A DNA stretch of 64,000 bases from Oidiodendron maius Zn (GCA_000827325.1 KN832876.1:1860001-1924000), one strand, 5' to 3'; counted from the stretch's first letter, positions 1-12,817 are shown. The notes: a model not told the origin generated them from the sequence alone. Program-made: numbers and translations.

Positions 1-421
1 GCGGCCCCCCCGTGGGCGAGCTCGTGCTCCGGCCGGGGAAGCTCATAGATGGAGAGTACATTGAGCGGCCCATATAGCTCTGCGGCTGCGCAAACGGTGC
101 CGGCATGGAGGGCGCGGTGCTATAGGGGAAACCGGTGGCGCTCTGGGAAGAGGGCCAGAAACCGTTTGGCTGGTAGGGAGGCACCCCGCCGGCGGAGCTC
201 TGGGAGCTGGCACTCACGCTCGAGCTTAGCGGGCTGAGGACGTCGCCCGAAGGAGGCGTGAGAATGCTGCTGGAGATGGGTGGAGTGGCCTGGGTCGCGC
301 TACTGGTCGCAGCGTAGGCAGGATACTTATTCAGGGCGGACAGGTCAGGCGGGGGGAGCTGGAAGCTAGGCAGGTGAGAGGCTGCAGGCCTTCGAGCGGT
401 AAAACTCTGACCGGTCTCCAT
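1..421 (-). CDS. N-terminal part of a probable transcriptional regulator (cut by window start)
   Basis: An open frame runs leftward from an ATG at 421 to the window edge, about 140 codons, with no stop. The protein is rich in Ser, Pro, Thr, Gln and Tyr; it starts METGQSFTARRPAASHLPSF and has short motifs such as SSILTPPSG and SPLSSS, followed by a Tyr/Pro/Met-rich stretch. This composition is typical of the disordered N-terminus of fungal transcription factors. The opening resembles, from memory, the N-termini of C2H2 developmental regulators of the Con7 type, but no zinc finger lies in the visible part. The ATG is the first in frame after an unusually long, CT-rich leader on the sense strand, which also suits a developmental regulator. 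The frame is likely real; the family is a weak inference. Confidence 0.5.
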   Translation of the reverse strand, partial: METGQSFTARRPAASHLPSFQLPPPDLSALNKYPAYAATSSATQATPPISSSILTPPSGDVLSPLSSSVSASSQSSAGGVPPYQPNGFWPSSQSATGFPYSTAPSMPAPFAQPQSYMGRSMYSPSMSFPGRSTSSPTGGP

Positions 422-1252
422 CAGATGGGGGAAGCGACGAAAGTGTAAAGGCCCAGGCGATCGGAGCTCTGGGAGAGGAAGTCGAAGATAATCGCCCGAT
501 ACAGTAAGTAGCAGATCGGACGCAGAACACACACAACAGTTCAACTAGGCGGGTCGGATCGCGTGCTAGACGAGGATGGCGAGGGAGATCAGCGAGAGAT
601 CAGCGTGGCCGTGGTAAGCAGGATCAGGCATTATTTTCGGAGCATGCGGGGAGCGTCGATGATAATGGTGGAGAGCGTGTAGATCATGATGAGAGGAAGT
701 GAGAGCGCGGGGGGGAGTAGAGGTAATAAAAATAATATGGACGGGTCTCGAGGTGTTTGGTGGTGCTGGGGGGGGGGCCAGAGGACCAGCAGAAAGGCTC
801 GAATGTGGAGTGTCGATCACTTGGATGGCGGCCGGGGAGGCGGCGCCCAAGCAGATATTTGTAGGAGGTTCGGACGAGCGACTGAGAGGAGTAAGAGAGG
901 CAGCCCGCGAGTAGAACCCGCGACTCCTAGGGACGTGGATCTGGGACCACCAACCAACGGGGCCGAGCAAGGGCGAGGGCGAAGGGTGAGGGGGGGCGGT
1001 TGCTTGGTTGTTGCGAGGGTCAGTCCAGGAGGCAGAGCGCCAGCCAGAAGAGAGAGATAGAGAGAGAGGGAGAGAGATGAACGAGTCTCGCGCGCCGGAG
1101 GAGGAGGGGCACGTTAAGCCAAGGCCCAGGACGGCAGGAAAGGTAATAAATAATTGATCAGTCTTGCAGGAGCCCCCGGGCGTCGAGGGGGAGGGGTTGA
1201 ACGGCGAGAGGGCGCGAGAGAGGGTGAGAGAGAAGGGTAGAGGAGAGCGAGA

Positions 1253-1260
1253 TATTTATA
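1253..1260 (-). promoter_or_regulatory. Candidate TATA box for the gene at 1-421
   Basis: The minus strand reads TATAAATA, about 830 bp upstream of the ATG at 421. CT-rich sequence follows it in the sense direction, as fungal start sites often show. If used, the leader would be roughly 750-800 nt, or shorter after splicing. Confidence 0.4.
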
Positions 1261-1284
1261 TCCGCGGGGCTTAGAGGGGAAGCG

Positions 1285-1396
1285 TGTGGAGGAGAGGGTG
1301 AGAGAGAGAGAGTGAGAGAGAAAGAGAGACAGCGAGAAGAGAAAGAGGGTGAGGTGAGGTGAGGGTGAGGGTATGGATGGATGGATGGATGGATGT
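1285..1396. repeat. GA-rich tract and (GGAT)n microsatellite
   Basis: A run of GA dinucleotides with GGTGA units passes into about five GGAT repeats near 1373-1395, then short GTCT units. A shorter GA run lies at about 1050-1079 and a CT run at about 1655-1673. Simple sequence repeats; length is likely variable between strains. Confidence 0.85.
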
Positions 1397-2780
1397 GTCT
1401 GTCTGTACACATGTATGGACTGGTACGGAAGGGTATGTAGGTATCTCTCGACGGGATAGCGCTCTCGCTCGCTCGTTCTCACTCAGGTTGGCGCGTGCGG
1501 GCCAACGAGTGTAGCGACCTTAGGCCTTGTTCGTGGCCTTGTTCATGAAAAGAAAAAACGCACGAGAGAGGAGGTGATTGATTCTCTCGACATGGGGGGG
1601 GAAACCAGGTTGGTCTGGGGCGGCCGAGGACGAGGGGTGCAAGGGCGGGGGGGTTTCTCTCTCTCTCTCTCTCCTCGACGCGCTCCTCTACCCTCTGCTG
1701 TGCTCTTCTGAGTAAAGTGTCCAGCTCTACCTCTCTGCTGCTCTCGCGCGGTCCACGATGCTTGCCCACCGCCCTCGTCGATGCTTTTCCTGCCCCTTCA
1801 TGCCCCTTCACGTCCCTTAGCGCCCCGTCGTCCGCGGATGGCACCCGCCGTCGTTGGCTCGGCGGTTGGGCCGAGGCGGCGCGAGACCCAGACCACTGGG
1901 CATAGAAAGCCACGATAGTGGCATCGACGGAGGCAGGAGGGGGCAGCCCAGACAATACGACTCTGCCCAGCGACTGGTTCCTGGGAATGGCCAGATCCAG
2001 ACCGCTCGCCGCCCCTGCTCCGGCCTCTGGCTCCCCCCTTCACGCCATCAAGTGATGCGAAGGGGACCAGAGCGCCTCGACGCTGGCGGTTCGCGCAGCC
2101 CGGGCATCGCGAAGCGTCCTGAAAAGGGAGGGCAAGATGCGAAAGCTGAGAAGGGAGGCTCACGAGGGAGGAGAGAGCATGCGCCATGGGTGAGGTGAGC
2201 AGCGACGGGGGCGCGAGAACGAGGAAGACGCTTGGCAAGGCAGAGGGCCAACGGCGTTCCTCGCGCTATACAGTGCAGTACGAGTGTGCAAATCGTCCCG
2301 AGGAGCTCCAACCCTCGCGGTAAGGGCCATCAGACGCAGATGGCTGCTCAGCATGGCTCTGGCAGTGGCAAGTGCATCTGCAATTCCCCCATGTCTCATC
2401 TCGTATTCTTTGGAATCGAGCAGATGCCAGAGCGACCATCTGTTCCTCCTTTGGGGCGGAGAGTCGAGCAGGCACGTATCGACCGACAGGACCTCTGCTT
2501 CCCGACTTCCTGTCCAGCATCTCTCCACCGAACCACATCCCAGCCCAAATCCCAGCACCAGCATCTCATCCACCGACCCAGCAGGCTCGATCCCTCCCAC
2601 GCCACAGCTGTCAAGCCGCAAACCTAAATCCTCGACTGGTATGGATCAGCACACCTTATTTCGCCCACTGCTGCTCGCCCACCGCCCTGGTGGACGCGGG
2701 CTCGCCCATCTCTGTAGATCGGCTCCTTCGTCCGAACTCTGGCTGCGCGGGGGAACTGCTCGTCAGCCGGCTTCCAACGT

Positions 2781-2821
2781 CCTCCTCCTCCACCTTTTCC
2801 TCTTCCTCCTCCTCCTCCTCC
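2781..2821. repeat. (TCC)n low-complexity tract
   Basis: Two blocks of TCC repeats separated by a short pyrimidine spacer. Reading frames across it give runs of Leu or Ser, which explains the long but meaningless frames here. Confidence 0.8.
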
Positions 2822-5800
2822 ATTCTCTCGCGCTCTGCTACGCGCCCGCTCGACAGTACCAAGCAAACCAGATCGGAGACACATCCCGAATCCATCTCCC
2901 ATTACGAGGATGCTCAGCTCGAACTATTGAATTGCTCCGCTATTAATAGCTCCTCAAATCACACCTCGCGGTGACGCACGGGAGCCCGCGCGCTCTCCGA
3001 GGGACGATAGGGGGAAAGGGAAGGGGAAGGGGGAGGGGCAGCGGCGGGTATTCCAAGAGCGGACCGTTTTCGATAATATTGGCCACGACCATGTACTCCG
3101 CATCAAGAAAATAAATAGTCCGCAGCACTGGTCAGGAGAGGAGAAGGGAACGCGACGGATCCAGATGGGTTGCCGGGCCTTGTGCCAGCGTTGGTGCTGG
3201 GGGGGGGGGTGGCGGTTCAACCTGCTTACGAGCCGGCCTGCTGGGCTTCGATATTTACCGCCTGCTCGTCTGCTGGCTAACTGTTGCTGCTTCTGCTTGC
3301 TGTTTCCATGCCTGCTGCAGCATGCAGGTATCTTACCCTAAGCTACTCACGTCTATGTCCTGCACGTACGAGAGCGTAGCGCTGCCCACCCGATCCTGGG
3401 CCTGCCTATGGGGTGCGGTCGGATGCCGAAGGACTATTCTGCCACCCTCGACTCGAGCCACAGCACCGCCTGACTCTTTGTCCTCCCTAATTTTGCCATC
3501 TCCATCCTCGCTTGCGATTTACAAATCGGGCCATGACGACTGTCCCTCTTTTCTCCATCCTCCTCCCCTCGCATCCTGACCAGTAATCGTAGCGCCTACG
3601 CGCAGTCCCTCTTCCTGATCTGGACCCGGCGGCCACGATCCCGACTCCGTATCGTCGCGGGGAAGCCCAAGATTGGCTCGTCTCTGGTCCCGTCGCGAGT
3701 AAGAGGGCAGCCACGCCGGTCCCGTGGCTTTACGACACAGCGCCTACCGTTGACCGGCGCAGCTCCCCTCTCTCGCCATGCCGCCGACCGAGCAGGGAAA
3801 ACAATGCTTTTCGTCTCCGACCTAGGACTCCTGGCTAGATAAACCTCGGAGCAATGATGACATGCTTCGTTTCTCGCGTGCGAGCCACGAGATGTGGCCA
3901 TTCAGCGGGGCTGAATCGCCGTGGGCCCCTCTGTTCTGTCCCAAGAAGGACAGGCTGATCCCGTATAGAAGCGCTGGTACGCTGGACTATTGGAAACCCC
4001 ACAGGCCATCATCCTTACCCGACGATGCTACTGTACTTCTCGTGCTGGATGCTGGTATGGGCCAGGCATGCGCGCGCGACGGAGTGTTCGTGCACGCTCG
4101 GGAAGGGTGGCAAGTGCTTCGAGGACAGGATTATGGAAGGTCGTAGGTGCTGGCATGGTAGCATGGCTTGGTTCTGCTGGGTAGGTACCTGCGAGGTAGG
4201 CCTGCCAAGCCCATACCCTAGCTCGGCGTCGCCCGAACTGCACGGAGATACACACAGATACACAAACAACCCGGAAGGACAGAGTCCCGTGGGCCACAGA
4301 ACGCCGGACTACAGTACCATCTGGGCTTTTTCGCGGTACAATACAGGAGAGTACGCCAGACGCCGGCCTGCGCACCGACCGTGCGTAGGTACTGTGGTCA
4401 CTCACACCACGTACATATGTACCCTCGGAGCCTCAATAGCTCTCTGCTCCTCTGCGCCGGTCTCTTACGTCCCCTATTCCCCATTTGCCCTATATCCCCG
4501 CGCACGCGCACTGTAAATCCCCTCCCAGCCGGAGACCATCCGTAGAGGGCTCAACACCACGCTGGCACCCTCTCGCACGCACGCCCTACTCTACACTACC
4601 TCCCCGCTGCACTCTCGCACACCTCCTTCAAGAAACCGCGAAAAACAAAGAAACCTTCGTCTTGCAGCAGAGCCGAGCCATGGGTCCAGACTCAGACCAT
4701 GTGAGCCTGGACTGCTCCAAAGCCCTCAGCGCACGATAGCGGGCCGAAGCGAGCGAGACCTGGTGCGTCGTCCTGCCACGGCGCTTTCTTCTCGCTGCCA
4801 GCGCTGGGCGCGACTGCAACTGGCAACTCGGGCTTGCTGCTCCAGTCCCAAAGCAGCCCGGAGCCCAAAGCTCAACCCGCGAGAGCAGCCATCTTGCTTT
4901 TCCTGGGCCGGTACTTGCCTGCACTCGCGCCGCCACATTTCCATGCACTGAGGGCGCTATCACCTCATTCCCGACTCAGCCCCTCTGACGGAAGAGAGTG
5001 ACAGCGCGAGAGATGCCATGGCATGCTGCCCGGCCATGCGAATCAGATCGTCAACCCTCTGCGCGCGGCTGGCTGGAACTGGCCCTGCATCCTCCGAGCT
5101 GCGATAGGGTTATTGTAGATGGGAGCAGAAAATAGCTACGAGCCGGATCGGCGGTCCATGGCGGTCTCGGCCTCACGACAAAGGCTAGACGTCCAGCATA
5201 GTCTGGACTTCTCTCCTCCAGCGTGCCGGCCTGCGTGGGAAACCAAGGTCGAGTGGTCACAGTGCGGGAGGCCAGAGTCGAAACTGACCGCGGCCGGTCT
5301 TGGCCTGATCTGATACCGCCGGACAGACGTTACAGAATGGATTGTTCTGCGGGGATCTGTTGTTTCCTCCTGCCCACGGTCCGCTTCTTTCTTTCCCGTA
5401 TGGAGGTGCGCGTGCGCTAGGGCGTGGTAACGTAAGATGTTACTGTACTGACTGCGACGCGGATTACTCTCGTAGGTCGGCGGCCACAATGCGTAAGGCG
5501 AAGTCAGGCACAGTAATTGTGGCTCCGCTGTCAAATCTCGCGAAGCGCCCTATACAGGAGTAACTCAGCTCCCCTGGGCAGTGTAGATAGGGTTGCCTAT
5601 ATCACAAGGCACATATAGGCAATTCGTCGAAAGGTGATCCCGTTAGTACAGTGCGCGCTCACCTATCCCGTTCGACTGATTCCATGCGGTCCTATCCAGC
5701 CTCACGCATAGATTACGGTGCTGCGCTGGTGCTGTGGCTCCCGTTGAGGCCCATGGTCACGATGGCACGAATTTAATGCACCTGTCAGCTCAGCTGGGAC

Positions 5801-6237
5801 CGTTTGCCGTTTCCCATCCCAATACCATGGGCTGGGGCAAGGAAACCAAGAAAGACTAAGTCGATGCTTGCTTGCCTCTTCTTTCCTTTTGGTACGGTAC
5901 ACGTATGACTTCCATGCCCTCCATCCATCCCCACACTCATTCTATCCATACGATGCCCATACGCTGCATCCCCACACACGCTTTTACTTGCGCACACCTG
6001 GTCTCTCCTTTCTCCCTCCCGTCTCCCATCTCTTCCACCCAGACTTTGTACAACGCCGTAGGCCCAAAACGGCCCTCCTCGCGAGCCGCATACCGCAATT
6101 GAAAGAGAGAGAAAAACAACAGAGTACTGTGGCGCTCCAACCCAGCCTTGCCCGCCCCTCCCTCTCCTCTCCCGCCCCAGAAAAGTCAAGCCTTCTATCG
6201 CTCACCCCGAATGTCCAATTTATTGTCCGTTTTCAAT

Positions 6238-8038
6238 CTATTTCCTCTCGTACTCCTCGGGCCCGACCATCAGCTCCGGGCGCACCAGCCTGTCAAAGTC
6301 CTCCTCGCTCAGGGCCTTCAGCTCCATGGCGGACTCCTTGAGTGTCAGGCCCTTCTTGTGCGCATTCTTCGCAACCTTACTCGCCATATCGTACCCGATC
6401 TTCGGGTTGAGGCAGGTCACCAGCATGAGCCTGTGCATATCCCCCATCCATGTCAGCCTTGTGCACCACGCCTCGCTTCGACAGCATCTCGGAGTTAAGG
6501 AGAGTTTTTGATGGGATAAGAATAGTAACGGAAAATGTTAAACTTACGACTCCTTCAGGATACTCGAGATCTTCTCCTCGTTGGCCTTCAGCCCTGCCAC
6601 CAAGTTCTTCTCAAAGCTGCGCATGCCATCACTCAGGATGCGCACGCTATGCAGCAGATTCCGGATGACTAGCGGCTTGAACACATTCAGCTCGAATTGC
6701 CCGTTCATGCCGCCAACGGTAGTCGCCGTGTGGTTCCCGATCACCTGAGCACAGACCATCGTGAGAGCCTCGCACTGCGTAGGGTTCACCTTCCCGGGCA
6801 TGATCGAGCTCCCGGGTTCGTTCTCGGGAAGCGCCAACTCACCCAGCCCACATCGCGGTCCCGACCCAAGATACCTGATATCCTGTGCGATCTTGAACAG
6901 CGACGACGCTAGGGTGTTGAGCGACCCAGACGCCTGAACGATGGCATCGTGCGCTGCAAGAGCTTCGAATTTGTTCGGCGCCGTCTTGAACTCTGTTCCT
7001 GTCATCTTGCTCACCTCGGCCGCGATCTTCTCTGCGAAGCCCTTGAAGGTGTTAATCCCCGTGCCTACTGCTGTTCCTCCTTGGGCAAGGAGGCGCAGGT
7101 CGGGGAGGGAGCTCTCCACGCGCTTGATGCCGAAATCGAGCTGCGCAACGTAGCCAGAGAACTCCTGGGCTAAGGTCAACGGCGTAGCATCTTGAAGATG
7201 TGTGCGCCCGATCTTGATGATCTTCTTGGCCTCGAATTCGTCGACCTTAGCCTGCAAGGCCGTTCGTAGGGACTTAATTGCCGGCAGCAACTCGTTCTCG
7301 ATCTCGAGCACGGCTGCGATATGCATAGCCGTAGGGAATGTATCGTTAGAGGAGGCGCTCATATTAACGTGATCGTTGGGGTGCACCGGCTTCTTACTGC
7401 CCATCTTCCCGCCCAATATCTCAATTGCTCGGTTCGAGATGACTTCGTTAGCGTTCATATTCGACTGTGTCCCTGAACCCGTCTGCCAGACGACGAGGGG
7501 GAAGTGATCGATTAGTTTGAGTGACGCTACCTCAGCAGCTGCCTGCTGAATAGCCTTGCCAACTGTCGGATCTGTCGATTTCGTAAGCTCATATCCCATG
7601 CCAAAGGTGAGGCGTACCAAGTCCGTATTCCATGTTGACCGTTGCTGCCGCGCCCTTCAATATACCAAACGCTCTGATGATAGGCGGTGGCATCCGGTCC
7701 TGCGGCTGATTGATCCTGAAGTTTTCCAACGACCTCTCTGTCTGTGCTCCCCAGTATTTGTCTGCCGGCACCTGGATCTCCCCAAAGGCGTCCGTCTCTG
7801 CTCTTGTCTCAGCCATATTGTATCTGGTTCCGTGAAAGCCTCTCTGGAATCGTGGTTGGTAGGATGTACTGTAGAGCTTTTGCTTTTGTGATAATCCACT
7901 GTTGTGTATCGATCGACTGGGAGTTGACTTGCTGGTAAGGGCGGGGGAGAAGCCGGATGTTATGCATGAGGAGGATGATATGACGAAGGTACGTGCCGAC
8001 GTCCTCGGTTTAGCAGCTGACACGGCGGACCGGAGCAT
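6238..8038 (-). CDS. FUM1: Fumarate hydratase (class II fumarase), mitochondrial
   Basis: Reversible hydration of fumarate to L-malate in the TCA cycle; the enzyme is a homotetramer. Three exons (8038-7618, 7571-6548, 6430-6238) joined by GT-AG introns of 46 and 117 nt give 545 residues. The superfamily signature [15 protein letters not shown], the block [14 protein letters not shown] and the HPNDHVNMS segment are all present, and the end ([13 protein letters not shown]) is typical. The first 74 residues are rich in Ser, Arg and Ala and lack acids, as in a mitochondrial presequence. Met75 ([13 protein letters not shown]) begins the conserved enzyme and could start a cytosolic form, as known for yeast fumarase. 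Nothing is missing from the active site. Confidence 0.97.
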
Positions 8039-8735
8039 GATGGCGGCCTTAGCTTTCGTTCCTGGCTGCTGCTACCCCTGAAAGAGTGTCAATGAAGCTA
8101 GAAATGGTCCAATTAGAGGCGTGGTATGGGAGATATTGCAATTGAGATGGTCTTCCGCTCTGCAGATGAACTGAGGAGTATATAAGCAAAAAAGTTTCAT
8201 TGACAGTTCCCAGTGATCCGGAAGCTTCAACCCGAAAACTTGCCGGGATCAGACATCACGTGATCCAAGCGATTACGGAGGAAGTCGGAGTAAACTGGAA
8301 AGGGGCGAAAAGAAAAGGGTGGAATCACGTAACTATTGCATATTGGACGAACAATTACTGTAAGTGGGGTTTATAAAGAGGATTTATTGTTTTGTGGTCT
8401 GTTGTATAGACGTAGTGCCACTCTGCTCCCCCTCTCCTTATGCAGACGTAGCTATCCCTATTATGCAAGGTCCAACAAACTCGTTACTCCTTTCAAGATC
8501 AAGACCTCAGATAAAGAGGATACTCAAACAATCTGTAAAAATACAGGCCCATTCCACTCGTCACTCTGATCCAGACTGTTAGGCTCTCGCGACTGAAGCA
8601 ATTAACCTAGTCCAAGCCATGGATAAGCCATCGTGCACAATCAGACTGTTGAAAATTTAGCTTCGCAGTATGGTCCTAGAACATAGCACTTGACATGGAC
8701 GAATTGTTGTAGAGAGTGCATCAAAGCTAAAGCAC
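8039..8735. other. Intergenic: fumarase promoter and kinase 3' flank
   Basis: Fumarase is transcribed leftward from 8038 and the kinase gene ends at 8736. An ATTGG (CCAAT on the fumarase sense strand) lies at 8342-8346, and a TATATA-like element at about 8179-8186 lies some 140 bp from the start codon. No other gene seen. Confidence 0.6.
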
Positions 8736-11700
8736 TTAAGCGGATGTTAAGGTCTTCACCATTCGTCGGCGCTTTCGCTCGTCACCCACTAGCATTGCGC
8801 GAGATTTCAAGACCGTCTCGAGAGTCTCAACAACCTTAAGGAAGCTACTCACAGCACCTCTCTCCTGTGTAAAGCGTGCGATGCTGAGGCGAGATCGCTT
8901 TCCATGCTCAATAACAGTCATGATCTCACCTGCAAAAGCAGCCTCTTTCATATTGAGATCTAGAATTGCAGCATTGTTAGCATCATGACACCGGTTGCGT
9001 AGTACGCCAACTTACAGTTCTTCGCAGAGACCCTTCCAAAGACAATGTTTCTGTTCTTGTCAACTTGTATACTTCTAATTCCATAACGCTTCCACTCTCT
9101 CAGAATCTTAACAATCTCCCGTCGAGCCTTGCGCTTTGAGACAGTGAAGCAGATATACTTGACTGCTGGCTTGACGTTGAAGAGCTTTGCAATCCAGCTT
9201 CTCTGAGGCTCGATCTGTCGAGATGCGAGATCGCCACACTTGGCTCCGCGCCTATTATGGTATGGGAGGTCTTCATCTGAGTCCCCATCGCTGTCGTCAT
9301 ATATATCGCTACCTAAGTTCGAAGTGAGCGGGTGGTAGCCGGAACACTATATGACGCACTTACCACCGAGAGTCATATCAGTCTTTGAAGAACGTCTCTT
9401 AAATAGCTTGCCCAGGCCAAGTCCCTTCTTCCTTTGAAGGATGGGCAAAGGTTCTGGCTCGGGTCGCATCATGTCAATGCTAGAAGCCTGTGAAGAAATG
9501 GCATGACCTCCTCCAATGGACATTTTCCACTCATTCTCATCACTGGACTTTGAATTGCGCTTGAACAAGGATAATTTCTTCTTTACGATTGTGCCAGAGA
9601 TGCTACCATTTGCAGATATATTATCTCTTTCATCAATGTGTGACAAAACCGGAGCTGTGTCTGGCATTGAATCGTTGCTACATTGCTGGCGAAGTTCGAG
9701 ACCTGAATTTTGGTGCTTGAGTAATTTCCCATATTGATCCTGTTCGACTCTGGACATGTCTAGCGCATCCAATCTTCCGGCTTGTAATCTCTTCTTACGG
9801 ATGGTGAGTGGCGCTGGCATTTGGACTACATTGTCCAAAGCCGGCGAGTTGACTACACGAATAGTTTCCCTCATTTTAAACCCAGTTGCTTCGAACGAAT
9901 CGGTGTCTTGATTTAAGTTTCGAGGATCTGGGGCGGAAGCAATACGGCTAGCGTTGGATTCATTTTGACGACGTTTGTCTTTATACTTGCCATACTCTGT
10001 GGGCTGACGAGATGACTCTTCTTCTCTCTGACCCTCGTGTATAGACGGCAGTGGCCGATTAGGTGGTGTATATCCGTACACAGGGGCTGACGATGCACGG
10101 TAATCTGTATAAGCGGCTACTGGCGACACAGGATCTATAAGACGATCTATATGTTGTACCATTCGGTCTAGGTATCCTGGCGACTCCTCTCCTCCAGTTG
10201 ATTTCCGAAGTTCTGCTTGCATTCTCGCCTCAATGAGTTCCCTGTTGACTGATTCGGAGCGAACAGGAGGTGGAGGTAGAGGTCGATTACTCAAAGATAC
10301 ATGCCTCGCATTTCGAGTGTCAGATATGGGACTGGCTCGGATTGGCACTGCGGGGTGTCTAGCACAATTACTGGGCTCGAAATATGCAAGGGTGCTGCTA
10401 TTTCCTCTTTGAAAATCGGAACTCACTATTACAGACGACCTGTTGAATGCCTCCTCGCAATCTTTTGCCAGGCTAGAACTAAGCAGTCGAACATGGTCCG
10501 TCCATAACTGGCTGGTATGAGTAGATCCTGCAATAGGCAATAACGGCTGAGAAACTACAGACTGGTCTTTTCTTGATCGAATGTAGTATGTCGAGTCAGG
10601 CGAGCTTCGCGGGATATCGACATCACCATTCCCTCCCGTGTAGCTACTATGACGTACGCCAGCTGATAGTCCAGATGTATGTGCATGATTACCGCCGGGA
10701 CGAATTCGTACCTGTGCAAAACTAACTCCGCGCTTATAACGAATGGGCGCTCGAATATGACGACCACTGCTTCGGCTTCTAGTAGAACTTGCCAGAGAGC
10801 TACGCGACGCAAGGACCCGAGGAGAAGCAGATATCTGATATCTGTCACATTCTTTGCTTTTCATTAAGCATTCTGATGCAGGGGAAATTTGACCGCTTCC
10901 GTCGAGTGCATAAATTCGCTGGCTCTGTTCGCTAGGACTGGGACAAGAATGGTGTATGGTAATCTTTGCTCTCTCTGTTCCCCGAACCTCATCTAGATGT
11001 TGGAACCGCGAAGCTTTGAAGGGATCATAGCTCTGTTCCGTCTCGGCAGCGTTACTGATAACTGTGAATCGTGAAGCTTGACGCCCATGACCTTTTGAGT
11101 TTGATTGCGGAAACTGCCGAGCTGAGTAGGCCTTTGCAAATGCCAGCGGATTAGCATGATGGTAGTCACTTGACGCATATTCGATATTAGGAATGTAATT
11201 CTCTAGCTGAGCATCCCTATATTTCAGGAAAAGGCTGTAGAATAACTTTTGGTCGTTTTGCCTGCAATTTTCGTCAGTTCAGTCTTCAAAACGAGACCCT
11301 TTTTGATATAAAAACGCTCCGTTGAGCTAAACATTATAACCTCCACGAAGAGAATGGACTTACGCATCACTTAGAAGGAGATCTAGAAGTTCCTGTTCAC
11401 TAAGCTTGTGCCACAAGGATCTCAAATGCCGCAGTATTCCCTTACTGATATCGCTTCTATGAAGAACTGGATGACGACCCTCTCTCACAATAGAGTAGGC
11501 GGGATTCAACCCTCCATTGAAATCGTCTAGGCAATCATATTTTCTGACGACAGGATGGCTCCAAATCTGATCCAGGGTAATTCTATCCCTTGGATTCACC
11601 TGAAGAATTCGCCAGATTAAATTGGCCGCCTCGGGACTAAATTCCGGCGCCATCTCGTATGTTCCTTTCCTAATTTTCAACAGAAGTGGAGCAATCCAAT

Positions 11701-12817
11701 CCTGACCACTTCCATCAACATCAAAGGGCAATCTCCCAGCAAGAGTGGCGTATAGAATGACACCCATGCTCCAGATATCGACCATGTCGCCACGGTACGT
11801 AGAACCTCGGATGAGCTCTGGAGCAGCATAATGAGGGCTACCGCACGACGTTTTTAGCTTGTGACCTGGTGTCTGATGTAGAGCTGCCATTCCAAAGTCT
11901 GCAATCTTGATATCTCCTCTTTTTGTGAGCAGTATATTCTCGGGCTTGAGATCTCGATGGCAGATGTTGAAAGAGTGGCAATAGCCAACAGCGCTAAGGA
12001 TTTGTCGAAAGTACTTCATTGCTTCCACTTCCTCTAGTCTACCGCGCTCTGTAATGTGCTCGAAAAGTTCTCCATTATCGACGTACTCAAGTACCAGATA
12101 TCTGTGAGGAATCAGATAACTATATGCATGTAGAATGGTCAGCAACTTTACTTACATCTCTGTATGGTTTTCCCAGATGTCATAAAGCTTCATGATATTT
12201 GGGTGTTGAATTAGCTTCATAATAGCGACTTCTCTCTCAATGCCTATTGGCATTCTGCGAATCCCAACCTCAGGTTTTGGTAGAGCATACTCAACTTGGT
12301 CAAGTGCAGCTAGGCTACCAGCTTGAGACATTAGGGCGTGCCTCTTCTGAACAATCTTGATAGCTGCCTCCTGTCCTGTGTGTACATGACGTGCCAATCG
12401 CACCCGAGCCGTTGCTCCCTTGCCCAAAGTCTTGCCCAATTTCCATGGCCCAATACACGACTTGATGCGCTTGCCATCTGATGCGTTGGTTGATACTGTT
12501 GATATTTGAGAATTACGGTTCGAATATGCTCCTGCCTGATCCTTGGGTGTGACCGATACTCGTGGATTACTCGCGCTGAGATTCGACACTCCTCTGCCTG
12601 GAATTTTCTCTTCTGGGTTTAGGCGTCTCTGTGGAACGGGGGAGCCTGGCGTCACGCTGGAAAGTTGGATATGACCATCATGCTTCAAGTTTTCATGATG
12701 GTGCTTTAGAAGTTCATTTGAAGACAGGCTCTTCTGTTGTTGTACATTGACCCGAACAGTTGCATCTCCAAAGGCTGACCGGCGTGTAGGCGGTCGAGAA
12801 AGCTGTAGGTGGCTCAT
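8736..12817 (-). CDS. Gin4/Hsl1/Cdr2-type serine/threonine protein kinase
   Basis: Five exons (12817-12156, 12101-11364, 11261-9364, 9312-9016, 8959-8736) with GT-AG introns of 51-102 nt give 1272 residues. The kinase domain spans about residues 123-400: Gly loop GKTLGKGATARV, catalytic HRDLKPENILL, KIADFGMAAL, and SCGSPHYAAPE in the activation segment. A basic insert before the regulatory helix is typical of the fungal Nim1-related group. A long Ser-rich, poorly conserved middle follows. The last about 140 residues (SWIAKLFNVKP, ICFTVSKRKARREIV, GKRSRLSIARFTQERG) match the fungal KA1-like membrane-binding domain. Such kinases sit at the septin ring or cortex and counter Wee1 to control mitotic entry. 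Which of GIN4, HSL1 or KCC4 it matches cannot be settled here, as filamentous fungi often have only one. Confidence 0.9.

Larger units (their letters stand above)
422..6237. other. 5.8 kb gene-free, GC-rich upstream region
   Basis: No open frame here shows a recognisable domain. The frames present (up to about 220 codons) overlap on both strands and are built from low-complexity sequence. The stretch holds purine-rich runs, microsatellites, G-runs and a TATA box facing the gene at 1-421. The left 1.5 kb is strongly purine-rich on the plus strand, so pyrimidine-rich on the sense strand of that gene, as in many fungal core promoters and leaders. The right end (about 5600-6237) is the downstream flank of fumarase. 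Best reading: a long promoter plus 5' leader. Confidence 0.6.

Noticed and set aside
2284-2946. 220-codon plus-strand frame in the long upstream region
   Set aside because: Composition follows simple repeats (TCC giving Leu runs), other frames overlap on both strands, and no domain or splice structure is visible.
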